DNA of 64,000 bases from JAMLJG01 sp035327585 (GCA_035327585.1 DAOLDD010000008.1:55563-119562), one strand, 5' to 3'; numbered from the stretch's first letter, positions 9,383-18,647 are shown. Numbers and translations are program-made. Notes: a model not told the origin generated them from the sequence alone.

Positions 9383-9392
9383 TGACATATCA
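9383..9392. promoter_or_regulatory. Putative GntR operator, TGACATATCA (1 mismatch)
   Basis: Nine of ten positions match TGACATGTCA, and the flanks continue the symmetry (TATGACATATCATA). It lies 40 bp upstream of the GTG start of the minus-strand pseudopilin-linked operon, in the 300-bp region that separates it from the divergent importer. Confidence 0.55.
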
Positions 9393-9504
9393 TAATACAG
9401 TTCAACGATTCTGCTCCACCGCGCGACACCGAAAGAATTGATAAAATTTGATTGTCTTTTCACCGAGCAACGTACCGCCAACGCGAAACGAACGCAACAC
9501 TTTT

Positions 9505-9514
9505 TGGCATGTCA
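9505..9514. promoter_or_regulatory. Putative GntR operator, TGGCATGTCA (1 mismatch)
   Basis: Nine of ten positions match the TGACATGTCA palindrome. It lies about 130 bp upstream of the ABC importer gene. It overlaps TTGGCA (9504-9509), which could be a -35 box, but no good -10 sequence was found at the right distance. Confidence 0.5.
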
Positions 9515-9646
9515 TATTTGGTTGCCATCCTTTTCGCCGCCGTGTCATGATTGCGCCTTGTCATCGCGGGGTTTGGATCGCTGTGCGTATAGTGGACGGC
9601 GCAGCGCGCGGGGACGGGGCACGAAACGAGGTTGGGCTCGCAGGAA

Positions 9647-12367
9647 ATGAGAATGGCAGGACGCGGCGATATTTCTATGTGGTGCGTCTTCATGGTCGCG
9701 CTGGTCTGTCTCCATGCGGCCGGGGCAGCCGCCGACCCCGCGAGCCCGCTGGAAACCAACGCGCCGGTCTACACCATCAAGATCCACGACCTGCCCCACT
9801 CGCACGAGCCGGAGTACGCGATCTTCCAGGCGCTGCTTGAGGATCACCCGCAGGTCCGCTACACGCGCCACACGCAGCTCGAATTGCCCAACGTCTCGCG
9901 CGGCAGCCTGTTGATGGCCATCGCGGGCGGCATCGCCCCGGACATCCTGCGCGTCTTCCACCACGAGGCGAAGGCGTGGACGCGGAATGGCTTCTTCGAA
10001 CCGCTGGACGAATGGATCTACAAGGACCTCGACGGCGACGGCAAGCTGACGGAAGGCGTGGACGAAATCATCTGGGAGCCGTGGAACCACATCCCGCGCG
10101 CGCTTCGCGAAATCATGATGGAGGACGGGCACATCTACTTCGTGCCCCGCTACGAATACATCCAGGGCATCATCTACCGGAAAGACCTGTTCCGCCAACA
10201 CGGCCTCGACCCGGAAAAACCCATCGAGACGTTCGATGAACTGCTCCGGGTCAGCCAGAAACTGACCGACCCGACCGCCGTCATCGCCGGCGCCCGCACG
10301 CCGGCCGGCCGCAAGGGATTCTGCACGATGCCGGACGGCTGGATGTGGCAGGGCTACCTCTTCGCCGCCGGCGGCGAAGCCTCGCGCACGGTGCAGTTGT
10401 CGCGGGCGGGCCAGGTGCTCACCCCGGAGGAAGCGGCTCGGCTCCATCCCACCAACGTGATCACCGCGGAGCGCGCCGCGTTTAACGATGAGGCCGGCCG
10501 GCGCGCGCTCCAGCTCTGGAAGGACCTCTTCTGGGCCCCCTTCGTCAAATGCCCCACCGACGGGGAACCGATTTCGCTGGGCGGCGCCGACGCCACCCTC
10601 ACGTTCCCCATCACGGCCGCCTGTTCGCACTGCGGGACGACGGTCACCATCGAATCGCGCGCCGACCCGCGCCTCATCACCGGCAGCGCCCGCGCGGCCA
10701 TCGGCGAGGACGCGGACTGGAAGGAACTCTTTGTGAACGGCGAGGTGGCGATGTTCTCGCGCCACAAGGATTTCCTCTCCATCCTGGAATCCACCGACAT
10801 CGACTCGCGCCTCGTCGGGTTCATGCCCCTGCCCGAAAAAGGCGGCCTGACCTCCCACCATTTCTGGGCAGTCTACGCGGAAACGGGCAAACGCGAGGGC
10901 GGGCGCGACCGCGTGCGGGTGTGCGCGCAGTACATCCTCGACTACGCCGCGCAATTCTATGTGCCGCGCGACAACCCGCACTTCCTCAAGTACGACAAGC
11001 ACAAGGTCATCAGCCTGACCGAGCGCGGCTTCTTCAACTTCTGCACGCGCGACGAACTGATCGCCGCCGGCCTGGAGGAATACGTCGCGGAGATTCCCGC
11101 GGGCAGCATCAAGATCTGGGAGGAGCTGTACGACCCGGCGAATTTCGCGCTGATGCCCGCGAACGAGGGCTATTCGCGCATCCAACTGCAGGTCTTCGGC
11201 ACCGAACTGCTCAGCCAGCTCGTCATCGACCCCACCTATTCCGTCGCGGACGGCCTGAAGAAGGCCGAGGCGCTGGCCAACAGCCAGGTCTATGAGCAGG
11301 AGGAACGGATCGACGAGCTGGTCCGGCACTACCGCGTCTGGTTCATCCTCATCATCGCGGTCTTCTTCCTCTACGTGGGGTTCCTGATCTATTACACGCT
11401 GTACCGGGGGAGCCGGGACGCCTCCGCGCCGCCGCCCACCAAGCGGCTCTCGCTCGGCAAGCGCGCGATGGGGTTCCTGCTGCTGCTGCCGGCGGCGTTC
11501 CTGATCGGGCTCTGGTCCTACTACCCGCTGATCCGCGGCTCGATCATGGCCTTCCAGGACGTGCGCCTCCTGTCGGAATCCACCTTCGTGGGCTTCGAGA
11601 ATTTCGTGCGCGTGATCACGAACCCGCAGTTCGCCACGATGATCCGCGCGACGGTGGAATACGTCTTCGCTGTGCTCGCGTTGGGCTTCATCACGCCGAT
11701 CATCCTCGCGATCCTGCTCTCGGAAATCCGCCGCTTCTCCACCGCGTTCCGCGTGATCTACTACGCCCCGCACGTGCTCGGCGGCGTCGTGGTCCTGTTC
11801 ATCTGGAAAATCTACTACTCCCCCGCGGCGGACGGATTCCTGAACCAAGTGCTCGCGGCGTTCCGGATCGACGACCTCATCCATGGGCTCAACGCGACGT
11901 TCAACTGGAACATCCAGTATCCGGTCAACTGGCTGCAGAACACGTCGATCAACAAATGGATGCTCGCGTTCCCGCTCGTCTGGGCGAGCATGGGCAGCGG
12001 CGCCCTGATCTACCTCGCCGCGCTGCGCAGCTTCGACGAGGAGATGTACGAGGCGGCGGAAATCGACGGCGCGGGCAGTTGGAGCAAGATGTGGCACATC
12101 ACGCTCGCGAGCCTGAAACCGCTCATCATCATCCAGTTCGTCGGCGCGTTCATCAACGCGTTCCAGGGCATGGGCAACATCCTGATTTTGACCGGCGGCG
12201 CGTATGACACGAATGTGATCGGCCTGCAAATTTTCCTCGAATCCTTCGCCTTCCTGCGCTTCGGCAACGCAACGGCCCTCGCCTGGTTGCTGGGCGGCTT
12301 CCTTGTCAGCTTCACCATCATCCAGTTGCGCATCCTCAAGAAGGTCGAATTCAGGAGGGCCTCCTGA
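9647..12367 (+). CDS. Carbohydrate ABC importer: solute-binding protein fused to a MalF/UgpA-type permease
   Basis: About 906 residues. A signal or anchor helix (MWCVFMVALVCLHAAGAAA) is followed by an extracytoplasmic sugar-binding domain of family 1 type (to residue about 545), a membrane helix (WFILIIAVFFLYVGFLIYY, about 565), and a complete permease. The permease has an EAA loop, EAAEIDGAGSWSKMW, which contacts the ATPase. Two oddities sit in the binding domain: a calcium-loop-like DLDGDGKLTEG near residue 127, and a CP...CSHC cysteine arrangement (near 305-328) resembling a zinc ribbon. Fusion of binding protein and permease in this order is unusual. The start could be ATG 9632, 9647 or 9653; the last is best spaced from CAGGA. 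The stop overlaps the next start (TGATG). No ATPase gene is nearby, so a shared MsmX/UgpC-type ATPase elsewhere is likely. Confidence 0.88.
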   Translation: MRMAGRGDISMWCVFMVALVCLHAAGAAADPASPLETNAPVYTIKIHDLPHSHEPEYAIFQALLEDHPQVRYTRHTQLELPNVSRGSLLMAIAGGIAPDILRVFHHEAKAWTRNGFFEPLDEWIYKDLDGDGKLTEGVDEIIWEPWNHIPRALREIMMEDGHIYFVPRYEYIQGIIYRKDLFRQHGLDPEKPIETFDELLRVSQKLTDPTAVIAGARTPAGRKGFCTMPDGWMWQGYLFAAGGEASRTVQLSRAGQVLTPEEAARLHPTNVITAERAAFNDEAGRRALQLWKDLFWAPFVKCPTDGEPISLGGADATLTFPITAACSHCGTTVTIESRADPRLITGSARAAIGEDADWKELFVNGEVAMFSRHKDFLSILESTDIDSRLVGFMPLPEKGGLTSHHFWAVYAETGKREGGRDRVRVCAQYILDYAAQFYVPRDNPHFLKYDKHKVISLTERGFFNFCTRDELIAAGLEEYVAEIPAGSIKIWEELYDPANFALMPANEGYSRIQLQVFGTELLSQLVIDPTYSVADGLKKAEALANSQVYEQEERIDELVRHYRVWFILIIAVFFLYVGFLIYYTLYRGSRDASAPPPTKRLSLGKRAMGFLLLLPAAFLIGLWSYYPLIRGSIMAFQDVRLLSESTFVGFENFVRVITNPQFATMIRATVEYVFAVLALGFITPIILAILLSEIRRFSTAFRVIYYAPHVLGGVVVLFIWKIYYSPAADGFLNQVLAAFRIDDLIHGLNATFNWNIQYPVNWLQNTSINKWMLAFPLVWASMGSGALIYLAALRSFDEEMYEAAEIDGAGSWSKMWHITLASLKPLIIIQFVGAFINAFQGMGNILILTGGAYDTNVIGLQIFLESFAFLRFGNATALAWLLGGFLVSFTIIQLRILKKVEFRRAS

Positions 12368-14439
12368 TGCCGATCCTCTCGAAAATCGGGCACCGCACGT
12401 GGAACCAGCGCCTGACCCGCGGGTGGTTCTACCTGCTGCTGACCCTGGGCGCGCTGACGATCCTCTATCCGATGCTGCTCGTGTTCGGGCAGGCGATGAG
12501 CAACCGCTTCGACCTGCGCGACAACGCGCTCGTGCCGCGTTACCTGTTCGACCCGAACGAGCTCGCGCTCAAACACCTCTTCAGCTACTCCCGGCGCATC
12601 AACCTCGTCGCGAGCCGCCACCGGCTCAACGCATGGAGCAACCACGGATCCATGAAGGAGGACACCGGCTTCCTCGCCCGCCAGCCGGCCCTGCTCGCGG
12701 AACAGGGCTTCCCCCCCGCGTCGTACGCGGCGGTGCGCGAGGACTTCCACGCCTTCGTCCAGACCCTCGATCCGGGCGACGTGCTCGTGAAGGAGTTCCG
12801 CGTCGAGGATTTCTATTACGACTTCGTGCGCCGCCGCTACCGGGCGAAGGCGGAGGCGCTCCGCGCGACGTGGACGAACGCCGCCGAGCGGCCCGCGTGG
12901 TTCGTGCAGCAGTTTCCCGACGCGCGCGAACGCGCGCGCGCGGAGCAGGACCTCGACGCCCTCGCGCTGGCGGTGATGAACCACGAGTTCCGCACCGACT
13001 ACCCCACGCTGTTGACGCTGGAAGTCATCCCGCCCGGCAACATCACGATTCCGGTGTGGCGGCTTTCGGACGATCCCAAGGGCCGCATGTGGCGGGACTT
13101 CGTCCGCGAACTGCCCGCCGCCCAGAAGCTGGTCATCAGCTCCGACACCTACTGGCATGAGTTCCTGCGCACGCGCTACGACGACGACATCGCCCGGCTC
13201 AACGCGAACTGGGGAACGTCGCACGAGGGCTTCTTCGAATTGCGCTTCCCGTTCGAGCCGCCGGCACACGCCGCGATCCGGCGCGACTGGGATGACTTCC
13301 TGGTCAAGCGCTGGCCGCGCCGTTTGCTTTCCGTTCCACCGTCCTACGCCCCGCAATGGCGGGCCGTCGTGCGGGAGAAACTGGCGGCCCACATCGGCGC
13401 CACCGGCGACCGCATCGACGCCGACACCCTCGCCGAACTCGCCCGCCTGTCGGGTCAGGCCCACGCCGCCTGGTCGGACGTCCCGCTGCCCGCTCGCCGG
13501 CCCGCGAACGACACGCTCGGCCGCTTCTGGTCCGAGTTCACCTTCTCCGGCGCGATACCCGCGGCGGACTTGCAGCTCGACGCCCCCGAGCTGGCCTTCC
13601 CGCGGTTTCTGCGCGAACGGTACGGCGCGGGACGCCCCGACGCCGACGCCCTCGCCGCCCTCAACGCGCGCTGGAACACGGCGTTTGCGCAGTTCGAGGA
13701 CATCCCGCTTCCGCTGGTGCTGGACGATTATGTGGAAGTCACCAGCCGGGTCCCCGCCCTGCGCGCGAGCTATGCGCTTGAGTCCTTCCAGCGCGTCACC
13801 GACTACATGGTCGGCCGCGGGCGCGCGGTGCAGAACACGGTGTACCTGATTCTCCTGAGCCTGATCGCCGCGCTGACCATCAACCCGCTCGCCGCCTACT
13901 CGCTGTCGCGCTTCTCGATGAAGCAATCGCACAAGATCCTGACGCTGTTCCTCGCGACGATGGCTTTCCCGCCCGCGGTCAGCATGATCCCCGTCTTCCT
14001 GCTGCTGCGCGACATGAACCTGCTCAACACGTTCGCCGCGCTCGTCTTCCCGACCATCGCCAACGGCTACAGCATCTTCCTGCTGAAGTGCTTTTTTGAC
14101 TCGCTGCCGCGCGAGCTCTACGAAGCCGCCGAGATGGACGGCGCCAGCGAGGCGCAGACCTTCCGCCTCGTCGCGATGCCGCTCATCAAGCCCATCCTCG
14201 CCTACATCGCGCTCATGACCTTCGTGAACACCTACAACGGCTTCATGTGGGCCTTCGTCATCTGCCCCGACCAGGAGATGTGGACCATCATGGTCTGGGT
14301 CTTCGACTTCCAGTCCCGCAACCCCGGCTTCAACTACGTCATGGCCTCCGTCCTGCTCGCCTCCATCTTCCCGCTGATCATCTTCCTGATGGTCAACAAA
14401 ATCATCATGCGCGGCATCATGATCCCGCAGATGAAGTAA
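12367..14439 (+). CDS. Carbohydrate ABC importer permease (MalG/UgpE type) with a large inserted domain
   Basis: A 690-residue partner permease. Membrane helix 1 (residues about 20-44, WFYLLLTLGALTILYPMLLV) is followed by about 430 hydrophilic residues, after which the normal permease core resumes at VQNTVYLILLSLIAAL (about 487). The core includes the EAA loop EAAEMDGASEAQTF and ends MRGIMIPQMK. Ordinary members have about 280-300 residues, so the insert more than doubles the protein; by topology it faces outward. It contains three diverged copies of a motif like FLRxRYxxDxxxLNAxW (about 148-170, 266-285 and 414-437), also known from GH42-type proteins, so it may bind sugar. The start overlaps the previous stop by one base, and AGGAGG precedes it. 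It forms a heterodimer with the upstream fusion protein, by family analogy. Confidence 0.87.
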   Translation: MPILSKIGHRTWNQRLTRGWFYLLLTLGALTILYPMLLVFGQAMSNRFDLRDNALVPRYLFDPNELALKHLFSYSRRINLVASRHRLNAWSNHGSMKEDTGFLARQPALLAEQGFPPASYAAVREDFHAFVQTLDPGDVLVKEFRVEDFYYDFVRRRYRAKAEALRATWTNAAERPAWFVQQFPDARERARAEQDLDALALAVMNHEFRTDYPTLLTLEVIPPGNITIPVWRLSDDPKGRMWRDFVRELPAAQKLVISSDTYWHEFLRTRYDDDIARLNANWGTSHEGFFELRFPFEPPAHAAIRRDWDDFLVKRWPRRLLSVPPSYAPQWRAVVREKLAAHIGATGDRIDADTLAELARLSGQAHAAWSDVPLPARRPANDTLGRFWSEFTFSGAIPAADLQLDAPELAFPRFLRERYGAGRPDADALAALNARWNTAFAQFEDIPLPLVLDDYVEVTSRVPALRASYALESFQRVTDYMVGRGRAVQNTVYLILLSLIAALTINPLAAYSLSRFSMKQSHKILTLFLATMAFPPAVSMIPVFLLLRDMNLLNTFAALVFPTIANGYSIFLLKCFFDSLPRELYEAAEMDGASEAQTFRLVAMPLIKPILAYIALMTFVNTYNGFMWAFVICPDQEMWTIMVWVFDFQSRNPGFNYVMASVLLASIFPLIIFLMVNKIIMRGIMIPQMK

Positions 14440-14590
14440 CCCCCGCCGAATCAGCCCGGGGGATCAAATCCAAATCCGCCACCCCCGGCCTCGTCCTTCG
14501 CGTGTCCCCCCCTCACGCCATAGCGCACGTCTGACCCCGCCGCCCTGTGACCCATCCGCCGGGCCGCCGCCCCTGACTCCGCCGCGTCAG

Positions 14591-15637
14591 CTAGCGGTCT
14601 AAAGAATTCCCGTCACGACTTACGGCCAAGTGAGTCGCACCAGAATCGTACAGATCTCGACCGTCTAGTCTAATGCAATAGGCATATATCTGTGGAGTTC
14701 CATTTATTTTGGCAACCCCAATGGAATAATCATGGTGATATGATTCAGGCTGAGTATAGAACACGGGCTGGTTAAATCTGCTGGCGAAAATTGCCATTGC
14801 CATCGAAATCGGTTTGGGGCCGAATGGCGCCAATGCTACCGGACGTCGTCCCGAATCAGAGATGCTCAATATATGATCATAGGCATCGTTCAGGTCGATT
14901 GCATTCACTTGCTTTGTCAGTATTCTTTCCGGATTAATATTCGTCCTTAATCGTCTCACCAACTCCCAACTACGCTGAAAGGATGGCGGCCCTGGCGGAA
15001 AAGGAAAGAGCAAGTGTATCTGCGGGCTAGAAGATTCTTCATCCAGATGGTCAGGAAGACCACTAGCTAGATATCCGATACTCAGTATTAGATCCTTCGC
15101 ATCATGATCGCCATATTCACCATCAAATGATGGTATTGCTTTCCAGGGTTGAAAATTTTCCGCAAGGACTCCCGGATGTTTTCTGGGCAATGTATATACT
15201 ACTATAAGATTTTTGATCGCTCTACAATTCAGCATCCACTTCGTAATCGGGAAGAAAAACCGCTTTGGTAGACTGGATATGTCCAACACCAAGTTAGGCC
15301 CGCAAGACTTCGCATACTCCATTATCGGGTTGAAGATATTGCCTAGCGGATCAAACAGGTTGTGCGAATGGATGCAGCTTGGATCGCCCGACAATGATCG
15401 ATATTTGGCAGTTCGAATTGCGATGCGGTCATGTACCTGCCTCTTGTAGATCGAATCTTCGGACTGCACTTTTGCAAGATACGCAGACAAAAGCAAATTC
15501 TCTTTGGCCATGACCTCCCACGCACTCAAGCAACGCTCCTCGGACCACATTGAGCCAATGAAACCCCACTTGTGCTGGGGGAGCTTTGACAACACCCATG
15601 ACAGTTGTCCCCACGGTCGAAAAGCAAATTGGTTCAT
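14591..15637 (-). CDS. Unrecognised Rossmann-like protein, last gene of the putative defence operon
   Basis: 348 residues, no signal peptide or membrane helix. The family is not recognised. Three features stand out: a strand-turn motif LVLDISSLPKRFF (residues 117-129), a Pro-rich segment LFPFPPGPPSFQR (210-222), and a second strand-turn VALAPFGPKPISMA (267-280). Alternating hydrophobic strands and helices around these suggest an alpha/beta Rossmann-type fold, possibly a nucleotide sensor or effector in the manner of CARF- or SAVED-like proteins, though I cannot show homology. Its ATG overlaps the ATPase stop (ATGA, 15634-15637), so it is translationally coupled. Base composition is AT-rich compared with flanking genes. 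It converges with the ABC importer, 151 bp away. Confidence 0.8.
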   Translation of the reverse strand: MNQFAFRPWGQLSWVLSKLPQHKWGFIGSMWSEERCLSAWEVMAKENLLLSAYLAKVQSEDSIYKRQVHDRIAIRTAKYRSLSGDPSCIHSHNLFDPLGNIFNPIMEYAKSCGPNLVLDISSLPKRFFFPITKWMLNCRAIKNLIVVYTLPRKHPGVLAENFQPWKAIPSFDGEYGDHDAKDLILSIGYLASGLPDHLDEESSSPQIHLLFPFPPGPPSFQRSWELVRRLRTNINPERILTKQVNAIDLNDAYDHILSISDSGRRPVALAPFGPKPISMAMAIFASRFNQPVFYTQPESYHHDYSIGVAKINGTPQIYAYCIRLDGRDLYDSGATHLAVSRDGNSLDR

Positions 15638-17685
15638 TCTTCGCCCCGACCCATGAAGTGCTCGAACAGATCGAGATTGTCATCATGAGCAGCACCAAGA
15701 TTATTGAAATCAGGCGCATCGCCCTTTTCCGACAGAACCAACCATTCTCGAAAGACTTTCGCAGAGATGTACATCGGTTCTTTGACGTGGGTTTCAGGTA
15801 TTTGAAAGTATGGTGAAAGAATCGGATTGAGATACCACTTTCTTCGAGGCTTCTTGTCCTTCAGCTTTGTTGTATGCGGTGCGTCAAATAGGTCTCCGAA
15901 GTCTGAGGCGTCATTGAGTATCATCCGAACCTGTTCGTCTGCATACAATTCCTCTTCGGCTATAGAAAAACCGTTGTAGCCGGGATACGACATTGCCCGA
16001 TCTGATAGCAGTTTGTGACGAAACAAGCGTCCGAGATAACCAACCAGACGCTCTCTATCACTGCCGGACGGCTTTTCTGATACCTTTCTGAACCAATGCG
16101 TACTTGCTGTGTGTATGGCAACTGCCTGCACGTTAAGCGGAATGGCTTTAGCGCCTAGAGCAACCCGATCCTCGTCGGGCACGGTTCTCTGCGAGCGGAG
16201 AAATGCATCCCAAATATGTTGGCAGATGCTGACAAAAACCAGCGTGCTACCCGCGCTCAACGACAAGATGTTGTCAGATCCCGCCCACCTAAATCTCTGT
16301 ATTCTTTTCGACGCCACCTGCAAGAGAGCCTGGCGCACCCTCTCTTTCCTCCACCATTGGCGTCGGTCCCATGGATAAGGGGTCTTTGCCGGCGGTGGTG
16401 AGTCGCACCTTCGCTTGCCCCTCTTTTGTCCACCCTCTTGTCTCAACCACGCTTCTGCTAGCTTGGCCGATAGGGGGTGCTTTATAAACAATTGCCGGAG
16501 AAAGTCGGCCCACTCTTTTGGCCAGTCGGGATCAATATCTAGCGTGTCGTCCGCAGTGCCTTGACCAACGTAATACTTCATCGCACGTTCTGGGCGCATC
16601 GATGATCCAAAAACACGCTCCGTCAGGCTTTCCTTTCGTGAATCTGGACTAACGTCCACTCCAGCCGAGAGCAGTCGCCTGCGAAATATGTCCTCTGCGT
16701 ATGCGGGGAATACCCAACTTGCCTTGTCCTCCGTGCGGCGGAGCTTTTCATCAAGATCAATTATCCTGTAGTCTCTCTCTTCTTCCAGGTGCCCAGCGGT
16801 TGTCCCAAATATTTCCGTTTCGTACCTCCACGCATAGCGCCTCGTCCCGATTCTGTATGAAATCAGCGGATCACGCGTACTCAAAGCCTTGTTAATTATC
16901 TTTCGATATTCTCTGCCAAGCTCCGGCCGTAGATCGTCGCCTCGTGACAAGACCTCGTGCTGATCGATTCGGATGAATACGTTGTACTCGCCGGGCAGCA
17001 ATTTGGCTTCACGCATGTAGTAAACCGCACGTGAAATCGGATAGCCAATGGCCGTTTTTGTCCTCTGAATATTCTGCGGGAGATGTTGGGTATTGAATTG
17101 ATGAAAGCTTCGATAAGCCCTGATTCGGGTCGCAATGGCGCTGACAAGGTCATTGAAATTGTTGGCACCATCAAGGAATCCAAACCAACAGTCATCAGCG
17201 GCTAGTTGTTGAGCATAAATGTCGAGCCTGTTTATGTCGATGGTATCATCCACCGTCTCTGGGTTTTCGATCAAGAAGCGGAGCGTCTTCAAGATGTCCG
17301 CCACTACCCAGTAGTTCAAGAAGTCTGCAAAATAGAGAGGAAAGAGTCGGAGATCGTCTTCTTTGTTTCGTCCAATCGGGCGTTGTCCTAGGTACGTTAT
17401 CCCGCTTCTAGTGAGATTTATACCCGCGCTGATGAATCGGCGCAGCTCCGGGGGTACGGGGAACTCTGCATTCGCACGTCGATATGCCAGTCGTATTTCC
17501 GGCTTCAAGAGGTTCAGCAGCATGCTTTTCCCGCACCCCTGCGTTGCCTTTAGGACCACATTGCCGGGCTGGAACAAGAGCTGAGTGTGCTCAATCATAT
17601 ACGGACTGAATAACTGCACGAATTCTTTGGGGCCGGCCGTTTCGGTCACGTAAAGCTCGTGAAAAGGATTTCGTTCTGTTTTCAT
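15634..17685 (-). CDS. ORC/CDC6-like P-loop ATPase of a putative conflict system
   Basis: 683 residues from ATG 17685. It has a Walker A motif ATQGCGKS (47-54) and a Walker B strand NVFIRIDQHE (235-244) in which Gln follows the Asp in place of the usual Glu. SYRIGTRRYAW (276-286) follows, where AAA+ ATPases carry sensor residues. The opening LYVTETAGPKEFVQLFSPYM and this DQ-type Walker B match what I know of ORC-CDC6-like ATPases that neighbour phosphoribosyltransferase-like genes in prokaryotic defence islands; this is recollection, not a search. The C-terminal half probably senses the trigger or binds DNA. The start overlaps the upstream stop by one base (TAATG) and the stop overlaps the downstream start (ATGA), so products are likely made in fixed ratio. 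AT-rich codon use suggests recent transfer. Confidence 0.85.
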   Translation of the reverse strand: MKTERNPFHELYVTETAGPKEFVQLFSPYMIEHTQLLFQPGNVVLKATQGCGKSMLLNLLKPEIRLAYRRANAEFPVPPELRRFISAGINLTRSGITYLGQRPIGRNKEDDLRLFPLYFADFLNYWVVADILKTLRFLIENPETVDDTIDINRLDIYAQQLAADDCWFGFLDGANNFNDLVSAIATRIRAYRSFHQFNTQHLPQNIQRTKTAIGYPISRAVYYMREAKLLPGEYNVFIRIDQHEVLSRGDDLRPELGREYRKIINKALSTRDPLISYRIGTRRYAWRYETEIFGTTAGHLEEERDYRIIDLDEKLRRTEDKASWVFPAYAEDIFRRRLLSAGVDVSPDSRKESLTERVFGSSMRPERAMKYYVGQGTADDTLDIDPDWPKEWADFLRQLFIKHPLSAKLAEAWLRQEGGQKRGKRRCDSPPPAKTPYPWDRRQWWRKERVRQALLQVASKRIQRFRWAGSDNILSLSAGSTLVFVSICQHIWDAFLRSQRTVPDEDRVALGAKAIPLNVQAVAIHTASTHWFRKVSEKPSGSDRERLVGYLGRLFRHKLLSDRAMSYPGYNGFSIAEEELYADEQVRMILNDASDFGDLFDAPHTTKLKDKKPRRKWYLNPILSPYFQIPETHVKEPMYISAKVFREWLVLSEKGDAPDFNNLGAAHDDNLDLFEHFMGRGEE

Positions 17686-18647
17686 TAGTCCACCCTTGAA
17701 CTTCGCGGGAAAACGGCGGTCCACAACTCAGAGGATCGATGTATAATCGGCAGCGTGTTGTTGGGGCAGTTACTATACATCACGCACAACGCACCTGATG
17801 ACTTAAATCCAAACGGACCATACCATTGAGCTCCGCTGCTCCCCCTAACAATATCGGCGCTTGATTCAATCAATAGGCGTAACGACGGGAAAAGGTTATG
17901 CTCATCAAGCACCTCCTTTTTTGCCAACATAAAGCTTTGTGGTATCAGTATGAGCGGCGTATAGGTTAGATTTTGATTTTGTTTTACCAACTCGCGACAG
18001 ATGGCGTCACCTTTCGGACAGATCACGAGGGGCGCCAAGAGCACCGGATAGCGCTTCTTTAGCCCGTTGGCGGCGAATGTGACGGCCTCTCTGATCTGTG
18101 AACCGGTACCTACAAAGTCTTCAAGCAGCACGATACGCTCAAGCTTGGATTGACTCATGTAGGCGTCAATCCTGTCGGGCGTTCCAAATTTTTGAATGGA
18201 TCGCCAATCCGTTCGATAGTCAACACCCTCGATGCCATTTACATGATAAAAGTTGGCGATCTGCATGCTATCTGTGATGGGGCAGAACCAAGAGGTACGG
18301 ACAGCAGCCGCTATTTGTTTTCCGGCGTCACGGGCGCTTATATCAATGCGACCGAGATCGACCAGCCATCTGGCAATTTCATTTTTGAAAACCGCCCTGT
18401 AAAGAGAGCTGATTTCTCTGCTTTGGATGTAAAAGATTTCGGGGATCAGACGCATAAACGTCTTGCGGCTCTGGTCATCTGGAAGCAAACGGAAAGCCTC
18501 CTCAAAGCGCGCCATAAAATTCTTCCGCGGCCCATCGGTCGGAAGATAGTCCGAATACCGCGTTTTCGCATAGTAGTCTATCAGTTGATGCAATTCATTG
18601 AAGTCGCCATCAGACCACTCCGCAATTTTTTCAAATACACTAGTCAT
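17685..18647 (-). CDS. Phosphoribosyltransferase-like protein of a putative conflict system
   Basis: 320 residues. The PRPP-binding signature is RIVLLEDFVGTGSQI (171-185): a hydrophobic strand, two acidic residues (E176, D177) and a Gly/Thr loop. This is the type I phosphoribosyltransferase motif in the variant EDFVGTG. The helical N-terminal 100 residues are outside the PRTase core. It lacks the usual partners of purine, pyrimidine or uptake PRTases, and sits between a DNA methyltransferase and an ORC/CDC6-like ATPase, matching PRTase-like genes reported in predicted conflict systems. A possible role is making or destroying a nucleotide, or ribosylating a target. The start is ATG 18647, overlapping the methyltransferase stop (ATGA); the open frame extends upstream but only antisense-like into the methyltransferase gene, so that extension is rejected. 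Confidence 0.85.
   Translation of the reverse strand: MTSVFEKIAEWSDGDFNELHQLIDYYAKTRYSDYLPTDGPRKNFMARFEEAFRLLPDDQSRKTFMRLIPEIFYIQSREISSLYRAVFKNEIARWLVDLGRIDISARDAGKQIAAAVRTSWFCPITDSMQIANFYHVNGIEGVDYRTDWRSIQKFGTPDRIDAYMSQSKLERIVLLEDFVGTGSQIREAVTFAANGLKKRYPVLLAPLVICPKGDAICRELVKQNQNLTYTPLILIPQSFMLAKKEVLDEHNLFPSLRLLIESSADIVRGSSGAQWYGPFGFKSSGALCVMYSNCPNNTLPIIHRSSELWTAVFPRSSRVD

Noticed and set aside
9545..12229. Very long open frame on the minus strand opposite the ABC importer fusion
   Set aside because: It is antisense to a convincing gene and reads as low-complexity Arg/Val/Asp-rich protein, an expected result of GC-rich third codon positions. The same applies to long frames opposite 12010-13932, 46671-48905, 21848-23641 and 60437-62002.
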